This document shows, one piece after another, positions 1 to 9,750 of a DNA stretch of 64,000 nt. How positions within the stretch are numbered: position 1 is the stretch's first letter; each line of letters opens with the position of its first letter. A model generated the notes under the pieces. The model was not told the origin of the DNA and made no database searches. It saw nothing but the letters and a program-made list of their open reading frames with translations. Source of the stretch: Erodium maritimum (lineage: Eukaryota; Streptophyta; Magnoliopsida; Geraniales; Geraniaceae); NCBI GenBank assembly GCA_963921825.1, contig OY997592.1:51790336-51854335 (forward strand), given 5' to 3'. A program made the position numbers and the translations under genes.

Positions 1-1
1 C

Positions 2-886
2 GGCAACACATTCTGGTGCGAAGTTACGAGAAAATACAACTCGAAGGGAGGTCTCCCAGAGCGCCGCTGGCCAGCTATCAAGAAATGTTGGCTCAGATGT
101 TCCTCTCAGACAAGGAGGTTCCTCGGCTATTTGAAGAGGTCCAAGGACGAGAATCCGAGCGGCGCCAACCCGGAAGATCACATGAAACGTGCGAAGGAAA
201 TGTGGTGGGAGGCAGGAAAAGTGGGTGACCACCCACTAAAGTTCGACCTGGATCATTGGGTGATGAGGCTCGAGGGCGTCGTGAAGTTCACTATCGAGGA
301 GGGCACAATGGGAAATGTCCCCCGTCAAGTACGCCAACAACGACAGCGGTTGGATGAGGCTGGGGCTTACAGCTCAACCCCACCCACAAGCACAAGGGAG
401 GAGTGCACACCTCTCAGTGGTGAGTCCCAACCACCAGAATGGGGAGCAAGAGACAACTACGAGGGGACTCAGGTTCCTCTAAGCGACACACCCCCATCCC
501 CTGAGGCCGCTCCAAGTCCCCCTCGCCGAACCCGACCGCAAGGGAAGAAGGCAGCGAAGGCCTCAAACAAGTCGACCGTCCTCACTGCCCAAATGTTTGT
601 ATTCGCCGACCTGGAACGTACACGGCTGGAGGCTGAACGTACAAGGGAGGCACGCTTGGCAGAAAGGACCCGCTCGCTAGAGAAGATACACGAAAAGTGG
701 GAAGCAAGCATGGCCTTCTACATGACTTTGTATAAGACTGATACCTACAGTTTCAACGAAGAACATTTGGCAGAGCACAATGCATTGAAGAGACGAACGC
801 GAAGAGTCTTGGATGCCCTTGAAGATGAACTTGAGGCTCTTCGACGACAACCACCACCACCATCGGGGGATGCTTCCACCTCATAG
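2..886 (+). CDS. PIF/Harbinger-type ORF1 (Myb/SANT-like, NAM-associated C-terminal type), 5' partial
   Basis: The frame starting at base 2 is open from the window edge to the TAG at 884-886, giving 294 codons without a stop; the 5' part lies outside the window. The opening residues GNTFW, followed by a conserved W and basic block, match the trihelix/Myb-like ORF1 of plant PIF/Harbinger transposons, which helps the transposase bind DNA. A second copy of the same block occurs at 27747 in the window. The C-terminal half is proline/serine rich, then an R/E-rich probable coiled coil (about residues 195-285) of the kind annotated as the NAM-associated C-terminal domain. No transposase is adjacent here. 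It could also be a domesticated host gene of this family, but the foldback directly downstream favours a transposon. The first in-window ATG (131) is internal and should not be taken as the start. Confidence 0.65.
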   Translation, partial: GNTFWCEVTRKYNSKGGLPERRWPAIKKCWLRCSSQTRRFLGYLKRSKDENPSGANPEDHMKRAKEMWWEAGKVGDHPLKFDLDHWVMRLEGVVKFTIEEGTMGNVPRQVRQQRQRLDEAGAYSSTPPTSTREECTPLSGESQPPEWGARDNYEGTQVPLSDTPPSPEAAPSPPRRTRPQGKKAAKASNKSTVLTAQMFVFADLERTRLEAERTREARLAERTRSLEKIHEKWEASMAFYMTLYKTDTYSFNEEHLAEHNALKRRTRRVLDALEDELEALRRQPPPPSGDASTS

Positions 887-930
887 ACTTTTTTGTGGGT
901 TGTATTAAACGGTGTTGAATAAAATTAGAA

Positions 931-1452
931 GTTCATTTATATTCGTGTTAAATTTATTTATGAATTATTTATTTCCAAAATTGTTTAAATTACAAATAAC
1001 TTAAACGGTTTCTGATAAAGAATTAAATAAAACAGCAAAATATCAATTAATAATCCAGTCAGCATCCAGTCAGCACTGCTCTGCACTCCTAGGACCTCAG
1101 AGGTCCTTTTTGTTGCAAAACACCCACTATTCTGCACTCCCAGGACCTCACTTTTGTCCAGTCAGCACAAGTTCTGCACTCCCAGGACCTTGGTCAGGGA
1201 GTGGGAGTGCAGAACTTGTGCTGACTGGACAAAAGTCAGGGAGTGGGAGTGCATAAAAGTGGGTGTTTTGCAACAAAAAGGACCTTGAGGTCCTGGGAGT
1301 GCAGAACAATGCTGACTGGATTATTAATTGATATTTTGCTGTTTTATTTAATTATTTATCAGAAACCGTTTAAATTATATAAACAAATGTGAAAAAAATA
1401 ATTAATGACAATAAATATATAATAAATAAATTTAACACGAATAAAAATGAAC
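931..1452. repeat. 522-bp foldback (near-perfect inverted repeat, MITE-like)
   Basis: The left arm beginning GTTCATTTATATTCGTGTTA reappears inverted at 1433-1452, and the arms can be followed inward through the AAACGGTTTCTGATAAAG, CAGCAAAATATCAATTAATAA and CCAGTCAGCA blocks to a centre near 1191. The centre holds repeated GGGAGTGCAGA and AGGACCT motifs in both orientations, so smaller foldbacks may be nested in larger ones. The subterminal block (GACTGGAT..AATTGATATTTT.CTG) is shared with the Harbinger MITE at 8026-8726, which suggests the same superfamily. It starts 45 bp after the ORF1 stop. Confidence 0.8.
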
Positions 1453-1758
1453 TTTTTAATAATGGAAAAGAAATCAATAAAATATGTGTATAGAATAATA
1501 TGGTCAACTATATAATATTCATAGTAGTTGCTATAACGAAAAATCTTTGAGTCAGACCGGATATAAATACACACAAAAACGATAATATGGTCAAATATAT
1601 ATTACATAAAAATGTTATTTTATTTGAAATATCATCCAACACTAAATTATATAATATATAATCTATTAAAAAGAAGATTTGATTTTAAATTTTAATATGC
1701 ATTTCATTCCAAAATTAAAAGTGTATCATATTGATTATAATGAAACATAATAACAAAA
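1453..1758. other. AT-rich spacer, no gene seen
   Basis: Very AT-rich sequence with no credible reading frame, terminal repeat or RNA gene. Confidence 0.6.
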
Positions 1759-1829
1759 GCCTATCTAGCTCAATGGTAGAACACAAGGCTTTAAGTTGTG
1801 AGGTTGGGGGTTCGAATCCCACAATTGAC
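1759..1829 (+). pseudogene. tRNA-Lys-like sequence (tRNA pseudogene or SINE head)
   Basis: The 71-bp stretch follows the tRNA pattern: an acceptor-like GCCTATC, the A-box-like TAGCTCAATGGTAGA, an anticodon loop region with CTTTAA, and the B box GGTTCGAATCC. It resembles nuclear tRNA-Lys. The 3' acceptor strand (AATTGAC) pairs poorly with the 5' strand, the anticodon stem is disrupted and the D stem has a C-A mismatch, so it is unlikely to be a working tRNA. An A-rich run (1830-1860) and a GC-rich tract follow, which would fit the head of a tRNA-derived SINE. Confidence 0.55.
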
Positions 1830-2732
1830 AAAAAAATTTGTTCAAAAAAAAAACAAAAAGTCAACCTGGGTGGAAGCCAGGTGTCGGCCCAAGAGAGGCC
1901 CAGCGTGGCCAGGGAGCGAGGAGTGCGGGCCGGCCCGCGATCGAGGAGCGCTGGCTGAGGAGCGAGGAGCGAGCCCAGTGTTTCTGGGGCGCGGACCGCG
2001 AAAAAAGAAGCCCACACCGGAGTGGGGCACGGGCACGCTCCGTTGTTCTTGCTCTTATAAGCTCTTTTTGGAAGGTCAAACAATTATCGGACATAAGTCA
2101 AATGCATATCGTTCAAAAATTTAAGCAAAATGAGTTACAAGTTACAACAAAACGAGTGGAAATTGAGAACAATTATGTTTTTAATCGTTGAAGAACGTGA
2201 CTTACATTAGAAATTAAAGGAAAGTTTAGAATCACAAATACGAACAGTAGATGCGTTGATGAAACACGATGTCTTTGGTGTATATGTCGTGAGTCTTTTA
2301 TAGAATATATAATCTCTTGTCCGGAAAGAACATGTGGTCATCGGACCGGTTAACCGGACCATGATCACCTTTGATCGTAACAGCATCATAACGTGTAAGT
2401 CAAGTTAAATCAAAATCGATTACAAACTCGTTACATTCATCAAAATCGTTAGTCAATAACATGGTGTCATGTTATTTTAATTTTCAATCATTAGTGAACA
2501 GTACACAAAAAAAATCACTCGTTGAAAATACTATCGAACATGCATTTGATGCATTTTATTTTTCGTGTAAATCAATAAATTTGAAATTACATTATACTGT
2601 ATATTGAAAGTACATTTGAATTAATATTTGATTACATTAACTAAATATCAAATTTGCACGCCCTGTTCTGCAGTTTGCTTGTTTGTGCAATGGCACACCA
2701 CTATTTTTCTTTTGAGGAAATATGAGATTTTA
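1830..2732. other. Intergenic; GC-rich island 1860-2040, otherwise nothing recognised
   Basis: A poly-A-like run is followed by about 180 bp of GC-rich sequence with repeated GAGCGAGGAG motifs, then AT-rich sequence. The reading frames here overlap on both strands and match no family that I recognise. Confidence 0.5.
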
Positions 2733-3060
2733 TTTAAATATCGGCAAGGATGATATTTTGAAGAGGCTCGGGGATATGACCCTCTTGCCTATTACAGACA
2801 GGGGAAGAACAAGCGCCTTGGCAAGCCAATGAGCTATTTTGTTCGCTGTCCGTTTTACAAAATCCAGTTGCACGCACTCGAGTTTAGCTAAAAGGGAAAT
2901 ACAATCTGTGACAATTGTTCCCAAATGAGCTAGCAACCGCCCTCCTTTCCTGATCATATCCATTATGACCTTGCAATCGCTTCGTACCGACGCCCTTTGC
3001 ATTGGATATTACAGTAGCCACGTCAACGCGTCACGAATCGCATATGCCTCCAATTTGATT
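2733..3060 (-). pseudogene. RNase H-like domain fragment (RVT_3 type), non-LTR retrotransposon relic
   Basis: Read on the minus strand, the translation contains LEAYAIRDALTWLL, then an in-frame stop, then SDCKVIMDMI and VKRTANKIAHWLAK. These are the helix and C-terminal signatures of the RNase H-like domain found at the end of plant L1-type pol proteins and in related host RNase H proteins. The frame has a premature stop at the junction and no reverse transcriptase lies upstream. Just past the reading frame the minus strand reads AATAAAATCTCATATTTCC and then an A-rich stretch, consistent with a LINE 3' end. It is a short, broken relic. Confidence 0.6.
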
Positions 3061-3151
3061 TTTCATTCAAAATTTAGTAAGATATAACTTCTTACTCATA
3101 TAATCCAAAAATGAAATATTTTTGTCAGAGAACAATTACACATTTATCAAG

Positions 3152-3819
3152 GTTCTAAAAACGTTAGGCGCTTGTCGAGCGGTTAGAGACTTCGGAGATT
3201 AATCGGATTCGTATATTTTATTTTTTTCAAATTTATTTTAACAAAATATGAATTTTATTATGAAAAAATAGTAGCAAACATTTAAAAAATAAAAAAATTA
3301 TGTAATTGTTACGTACTTATCCTTAAATGACTAAAAAGTCCACATAAACAACATTAATATCGTTATATAAGAAATAAAACTAGCGATAAAAATTGTAAAT
3401 TAATATGATATTTTCTTAAAAATATTATTAAACAAATAAATAATATAAACATCCATAATTATTTAAGATGTAAGTATATATAATCTATGATTATTAATTT
3501 TATAATTAACTTTATAAATAAAATTATATACATTTAATATATATTTTTATAATAATAATAGAAAATATATAAACGATTAATAACAAATATTTAAGATAAA
3601 ACCATAAGAATCGGATAAATATCGTAAAAATCCCGCCTAGGCACCGATTAATCCTCGCTTAGGCACTGATTAATCCCCGCCTAGGTGGCGATTAAACCGA
3701 TTTTTCCAAATCCGCCTAGAGCCATCCAACTTGTTAAAATCGAGTCAGTGTTCTAAAAGTGTTCTAAAAATCTCCGTCTAGACGTCGATTAATCCCCACC
3801 TAGGCTCGATGTTTAGAAC
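3152..3819. mobile_element. MITE-like element with GTTCTAAA terminal repeats and GCCTAGGC repeats
   Basis: The block begins GTTCTAAAAACG and ends with CGATGTTTAGAAC, an imperfect terminal inverted repeat. The right part carries at least four imperfect copies of a unit like GATTAATCCCCGCCTAGG (3640-3810), and the left end has an inverted relative (GGAGATTAATCGG). The interior is AT-rich and non-coding. I could not find a clean target-site duplication, so the superfamily is open. Confidence 0.5.
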
Positions 3820-4232
3820 ATTAATAAATGATAATTATGCACGCCGGTCACAGAATTCAAACACATGACATTAAAGCTGAATAGCATATGAGTATCATTT
3901 TGAAACATTAACCTGCATATTTCCTGAAGACGAATTCATTATAGGGAATTGTCTCAAGCAAAAGAATAAATCAAACCCGGACGATAAAGTAACACATCCA
4001 TCTTCTAATCCATATTAGTGAGGACAAAAGAACAATTCACGGATTACTCAAGATATCCAGAAAGGAGACTGGTAGATTTGTCAGTTCATTTCAAAAAAAA
4101 GTAGCCATAATTTAGCTGCACCTATCTATCTATCTATCCACACAGCTAATCTAAGAAACAAGAGCTGGTCTTGACCAAAATGTACACATTTCACTTATCT
4201 ACGATTGACTCTTGAAACATGTGTCAATTCAT
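3820..4232. other. 3' flank of NSE1, no other gene seen
   Basis: AT-rich sequence downstream of the NSE1 stop codon. Part of it is presumably the 3' untranslated region. No ORF or repeat could be supported. Confidence 0.5.
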
Positions 4233-7137
4233 CTACCTTAGACGAGCAGATTTTCGAGTCACTCTTCTGGTAAGAGAATCAGGTTGAGATGAACCAGGTC
4301 TACTCACATCATCAGCATCAGCAATCCTAGTAGCTCTCCGCTTCATTTTCTTGGATCCTGAAGGTGGCTGGCTCTGGACAGGCACACTGGGTTCAACCTC
4401 TTCCTCCACAGCTTCTGCTTTTGTCACTTGATAAGGCCACTCAGTGCCACAAGAGGAACAAACTTTTTCAGCCTGAAACTCTTTTAAGTTAGCATACTAT
4501 TTGGTTCACATTAAATTATATAGAGTGAAATATGATATGAAAGCATCAAAGTTAATACCCTTTTTTGTGAAAATTTCTTCGCTAGGCAGTACCGATGAAT
4601 TCGAACCCTGCATCCTTCATTTGGGCACAGCTCCGCCTATCAAACATATTCATAATAAATATTCAAAGAGAAACCATGCCAAGAAAAAGATAGAAATACA
4701 ATACATTGCTAAAACTCCTTAAGTCTTTCAGAAGTTGAGAGATTTGCACATGCAATAAAATGCTATATACTGATCCTCTGATCAAGAGATACTCATACCC
4801 CAATCTTCTACCAACCTTGTGGTTTCTAAAAAACAATGCAAAAATGTAGAGAAAATCTTCAATAGTGTGGCAAAGCAACAGTTATACACAACCTTAACCC
4901 CAGCTTCATTGCATACTTCACATGAAGTAACATCATTACTACGAAACCAGCTTCGAAGATCAAGAAAAGATCTGACACCAAGTCCAATGTTACCATCTGG
5001 GGTGGAATAAAGCCATTGATCCCTGACCAGATCATCAAGTGCCTTTTCTTTCTGAGACATTGAGAAATTCCGGAATGCAGCCGGAACAGAAACTGGAGCA
5101 TCCTGAGATTGTGATGCCATCCCAGTCTGTTGGACACAAGACCAGTCAAACGTAAGACTGAGTGTTAGTGAAATTAAACATTCACAAAAAGGAATATATG
5201 CAGCAAAGGTCAAATGTGCTCAAGGAGACTTGTGAGACATTCATCATACAGTAAATTTCATCTAGTGTTAAATCTGCTATTAAGGAATAAAGTTACGGGT
5301 AAAGAAAAAAAATAACTTTATCATCACCATTTAGTAAATTCTACTACACAAGAAACCTGGATTTTGAGATTAAAAGAAGGGATGATTGCTAAAAACTACC
5401 TTATGTATTTCCATGCTTTTAAACTACCCTATATTTTGACCACAGTTGTCTGTTGGTTTAGTCAACAATATAACTACCTTTATGTATTGTCCACGTGCGA
5501 AAACTACCCTTATGTATTGTTCATGTCCCTAATTTTAACAGAATATTCCAAAATTTGTCAGTAAACGACCGTGGTCAAAAGATATGGTAGTTTAAAAGCA
5601 TGGCCAATAAATAAGGTAGTTTTTAACAATTAACCCTAAAAAAATTCTGTTCTGCTTTCATAGTGGTAAAAAACAAATTAATTGTACTTGTTTCTAGCTC
5701 TTCTTCCATTTTAAATGCAGAGAAGGAAACTGAAATCAGCATCTTACTGGCCAGTATTGATTGTACATATAACAGAATTTGCATATCAGAAAAGGTTGCA
5801 AAACCTGATTCTCCAATTGAATGTTGAGAGCATCAGTGTTGGTTATGTAACCCGTACCAGAGGGATCTTGTGCAATCGCTTCTATCTGATATTTAAAAGC
5901 ATACAAGAGAATAAACATAAGTATTACTCCATCCGCCCTAAAATGGGTGCCCATTTTGACTATTTGCAAAAATTAAGTATTCTATATTTACTATTTGACT
6001 TTACACACTTTACCACCATGTACTCCCACATGGCTCCGCTACTCAAATTGTTATAACTAATGTATCACGGGAGCATTGACTTCTATTTTCTAATGTTACC
6101 GGGTCTTGTCTTCTCACTCTCATATCCCAAATTCCCAATATACAGTTTCTCAGTCTTGGATGTACTCGTCTGGAAATACTTTGAAATCATCATCGAGTGG
6201 ATATCCAAGACGCCTGAACAACAGGGTGAACTGGCCACGGATATTGATGTTTCTAGGCATGGTTGAGGGAGAATTCATAAAGAAATTGAGTGATGATTGG
6301 ATTTGAGAGAGAACTGAAGGGAAATGTGTCGAGGGTTGTGTGCAGTAGTACTTATGGGAAATCATTTTATTTATTTTTTAGAAACTTTAATTTTCCTCAA
6401 AATAGGCTGGCCCGTGTAAGCTTAGTATTTGCCGAAACGGGAAGAGGCCCGACATCAAGGCATCGGCCTCAGTCAACGAATGCTTCCACCCGTGATCGAT
6501 CGATTCCGTCAAAGAGGCTGACCTCTGCACTGATAATGGGTGCTCCAATAGCAGTGAATCATGGCAAATTTCTTCTTTTCCAGTGTATAAAATAACCGGC
6601 CCTTGTATCAAACTAGCATCATATATTAACAACTACATAGGACAATTTAGGTAGTAAACAACACAATGGCATTGAAACTTACAATTCCCTTGTAGAAAGC
6701 AATTTGAGGAACCTGATACTTAGTCCCGAGCTTAGATTGTTCATCACATACATTATTGACCACTCCATAGAAAACCATGCCATTATACTGGTTTCTGCAG
6801 GCCCGTAACTCAAACTGAACATAAGAAAGTTCTTTGTTTATCATCAGAAGATAATCATTGAACAGCTGTTGATGAGCACCTGGAACAAGGTAAAGGAAAT
6901 AAATAAAAACCGCCACAATTTCTCATGTATTCTCGATGCTTCCGAGAAACCAAACACGTAAAACCACGGATCAAATTTCCCCCAAAACCTGGTACCAAAA
7001 GAAAATAAACTATGAAGCAGACCTGGGTTTTTTCCGGTGAGGCCTTGGAAGATTTTGTGGAAGTCCTCCTTCTGAAGTGGGCCACGAGAGAGCAAGGCTT
7101 GAATGAGCGCATGGTGTCTGGGGCTTAATTCTGGCAT
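4233..7137 (-). CDS. NSE1: NSE1, RING-like subunit of the SMC5/6 complex (six exons)
   Basis: Exons on the minus strand: 7137-7023, 6879-6683, 5885-5805, 5126-4893, 4636-4559 and 4472-4233 (stop TAG). All introns are GT-AG; the sum is 945 nt, 314 aa, close to the usual family length. The N-terminal two thirds are the winged-helix region that binds NSE3. The C-terminal variant RING is complete and C4HC3: C200, C203, C213, C218, H223, C226, C240, C243. It spans exons 4-6, and exon 5, only 26 codons, supplies four ligands. The tail is basic and ends KSARLR. The NSE1-NSE3-NSE4 module binds DNA and assists SMC5/6 in recombinational repair and replication-fork stability in the nucleus. Intron 2 (797 bp) and intron 3 (678 bp) carry repeats. 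The start is the first ATG of the conserved MPELSPRHH N-terminus. No disabling change is seen. Confidence 0.93.
5379..5636. mobile_element. MITE in NSE1 intron 3
   Basis: The 258-bp segment has long terminal inverted repeats: the left end reads GGGATGATTGCTAAAAACTA and the right end is its inverted relative (GGGTTAATTGTTAAAAACTA on the other strand). The similarity continues for about 60 bp with shared CATGCTTTTAAACTACC and TTTTGACCAC blocks. It is wholly intronic and does not touch the splice sites. Confidence 0.75.
5927..6000. repeat. Possible Stowaway/mariner-like terminus in NSE1 intron 2
   Basis: TA followed by CTCCATCCGCCCTAAAATG resembles the common plant Stowaway/mariner end (CTCCxTCCGTCCCAAAAT type). 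I could not find the matching opposite end in the intron, so this may be a truncated copy or chance. Confidence 0.3.
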
Positions 7138-8022
7138 TGCTCCAGTAAACCCTAATTAGGGTTTTGAGGGGAATGCAGAGATTTTTAGGGCATTACTTCA
7201 GTATATAGAAATTCAGGATAGACTGAAGACGAAGAGGTGTTTGGATAGTCAGAAATACTTTCCCGGAAAAAAAATATTTAGAGGAAGAACTCGCAAAAAT
7301 AAATAAAAATGACAGCACCAAGGAGCCACTTTAGTACAGCTTACAAAAAGCGCGGGAAAATGAGGTTCAGACAAAAAAATTGGGTTTTCGATTCTGAAAA
7401 TCAGTAGGTTTAAATTGTTTACTGAAAACAAAATTTTGAACCCTAAATGTTAGAAATCGGTTCTTACCTGGGTTTTGATTTCTGAGGCAAGGAACGTCAA
7501 TTCATCCTTGTTTGGATCTTGGTGTGGAGGTTGAAGGAGCTGATTCAATACGCGGCTGAACAAGGGTTTTAGTGTTCCGCTTATTTTTGTTTGGGCTATA
7601 TGTTTATGGTTTGTGTTCAAGCCCAAAATGAAGATCCGAACCCATTTAAAATCAAATTAGCCCAACAACACGATCAAAGGAGCAAAGGCACGCCACGTGG
7701 ATCATGCGCGGGTCAGGGGCGGACCAGGTGCGGGCTGTGGAGGCGAGCCATGGAGCCAGACCGGGTTAACACAGCGGGTCAGATCGGAAATTGAAATTAT
7801 TTCCTAAACGGTTTTCTATTTTCCAAAAAGTAATTTGAAACATTTCCTAAGAAAAATGTTTATGGGAAAATTGATCGATCTTGTTTCTTGGAAACACGTT
7901 AAGACAATCAAATGCACAGATTCATGTGAAATCTGAAATATTCATCTAATTCGGATTTAAACGTTGAACACGTACAAACAAATTAAAATAGAACGTGGTT
8001 TCAACGACTGAAAGCTATTTGA
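7138..8022. other. NSE1 5' flank and intergenic, no further gene seen
   Basis: Contains the presumed NSE1 promoter and 5' leader just upstream of 7137. The reading frame at 7591-7794 has no recognisable family. A block near 7870 (TTGATCGATCTTGTTTCTTG) recurs in diverged form near 8790 and 9050. Confidence 0.45.
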
Positions 8023-8025
8023 TTA

Positions 8026-8726
8026 GAGCATGTACAGTGGGTCAAACCAGGTGATCAAACCGTATGCCAACTGTACAAAATTAAGGTTTGAAATCCTTAA
8101 AATAAACTATGTTCTACAGTGGTACAAACCGGATGATCAAACCGTATTGTGAGTAGATGTTGACTGGATGTTGAATTGATATTTTACTGATTTAATTAAA
8201 TGTTTTATTAAAACAGTAAACGTTTTATAAAATTGAAATAAATTTTGGTAAAAATAATTATAATAAAATAAATTAATTGCATTGTATGTTTAATTTCATT
8301 GCTCGGGAGCCCGATTCGACCCGAAGAATACTAAGATTTCGTCGGAAACAGACACTGACGAGTTTTACATTTTAGATAAAAATATTGGGTCTGTTTTAAA
8401 TGTTGCCTAATATTTGTTATAGTGTAAAATTATCTATTTATAATTTAATTTTGGACTTGTCCTACTTAGTTAATATGATTTTACGTATTTTTTTTAAAAA
8501 AGAAATCGGGATGGCCATGTGTCGCAACACGGATGGCTGGCGCACGAATCGGATCGAACGACCCGCAAACCAGAAATACGGTTCGCGGATCGCACAACTC
8601 CCCGCGAACATATTTATTCGGTTCGCACAATCGGTGCCCCACAGCGGGTCGAACCACGACCCGCAAACCTTAAACACACGGTTCGATGCACAGGAACGGA
8701 TACAAGTCGCTGCAATGTGCATGCTC
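8026..8726. mobile_element. PIF/Harbinger MITE, TTA target duplication
   Basis: The left end GAGCATGTACAGTGG is matched by the right end, which on the opposite strand reads GAGCATGCACATTGCAGCG. Both ends are flanked by TTA (8023-8025 and 8727-8729), the 3-bp target duplication typical of PIF/Harbinger. The element is 701 bp, non-coding, and contains a duplicated CAAACC.G.TGATCAAACCGTA block (near 8045 and 8125). A subterminal block is shared with the foldback at 931-1452. Confidence 0.8.
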
Positions 8727-8729
8727 TTA

Positions 8730-9266
8730 GAATTGACGAATTGAATGGTTTCAATTACTTTGAAACATGCAAGATTTGGAAAGTTAATTAATCGATTTCG
8801 TTCCATTGTGAAACACGTTATAACAATGAAGTTTTTAACTAAAATTTATATGTAAGAGTTTAAGTTCAATATCGAATATCTTCTTTAAAGAACACGTACG
8901 AACAACTTGATTTTACTTGAAAATGTGTGAACAAATTTTTACCGTTTATTCTATATACGAACCTTGTGTTTTAAATGGTGAACCACTTGTTCAATTATTT
9001 ATTTACGAAACAAGTAAATTCAATTTCTTATATATTTGATAAAACTGATTTAATCGATCTTGTTTCTTTTGAAACACAAACGACGACTCGGTAGATTTTT
9101 AAGTTGAATTAAATAGTTTCAACTCGTTTGAAACATATAAAAGATCAACGTGGATCTAAAAATAAATTTGATTATATTTTTATTAAGAATGCATAAAGAT
9201 AAATTGAATAGGTTCAATTTTGTCTCAAAATTGGAATAAACTATATAAGAACAAGACAAAAAAGTT
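8730..9266. repeat. Decayed dispersed repeat units, no gene
   Basis: Two stretches starting near 8740 and 9020 share diverged blocks such as TTAATCGAT.TTGTT, GAAACACGTT and GTTTCAA..CGTTTGAAACAT. They look like old repeat copies; one further relative lies near 7870, on the other side of the Harbinger MITE. Confidence 0.4.
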
Positions 9267-9271
9267 GAATA

Positions 9272-9526
9272 TGTTATGAAAGTAAGAACGATACTTGTGG
9301 ATAGAAGAACAAATACTAGAGAGAACAAGAGAATATGGAGAGAGTAGAGAATCGAATATTATTGATGAATTCATCCTTTACAATGACCTCTATTTATAGG
9401 CTCATAATCATAGAGTCATAACCTTGATAAACTACATAAATGATAGAGTCCAAAATACGAAAGTCTTCTGACTCCCACTCCTATCTAGAATATTCCATGT
9501 AGTCATCCAATCAAAAATTCATAACA
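9272..9526 (-). repeat. Copia 3' LTR
   Basis: 255 bp, TG..CA ends, about four differences from the partner at 15060-15314. It contains a TATAAATAG box on the minus strand (9390-9398), like the other LTR. Confidence 0.95.
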
Positions 9527-9750
9527 CTTCCCCTTTGGATGACATGTACAAATGTTATTATGCCTTATTAAAACCTTTCTAGGAAAAACCCAATGGGAAA
9601 AATACTAGAAGGAAAAAGAGTACATAATTTGTACAATACGTATAGTAGTTACCTCATTAAAAACCTTGTTAGGAAAACCCATTGGGATAAAACCTAAAGC
9701 AAGGGAAAAAGAGTGTAACACGTATTTCTCCCCCTGATTACAACATCTCC

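Noticed and set aside
469-711. Minus-strand 80-codon frame
   Set aside because: Shadow of the Harbinger ORF1.
1759-1829. Functional tRNA-Lys gene
   Set aside because: Acceptor stem unpaired and anticodon stem disrupted; kept only as pseudogene or SINE head.
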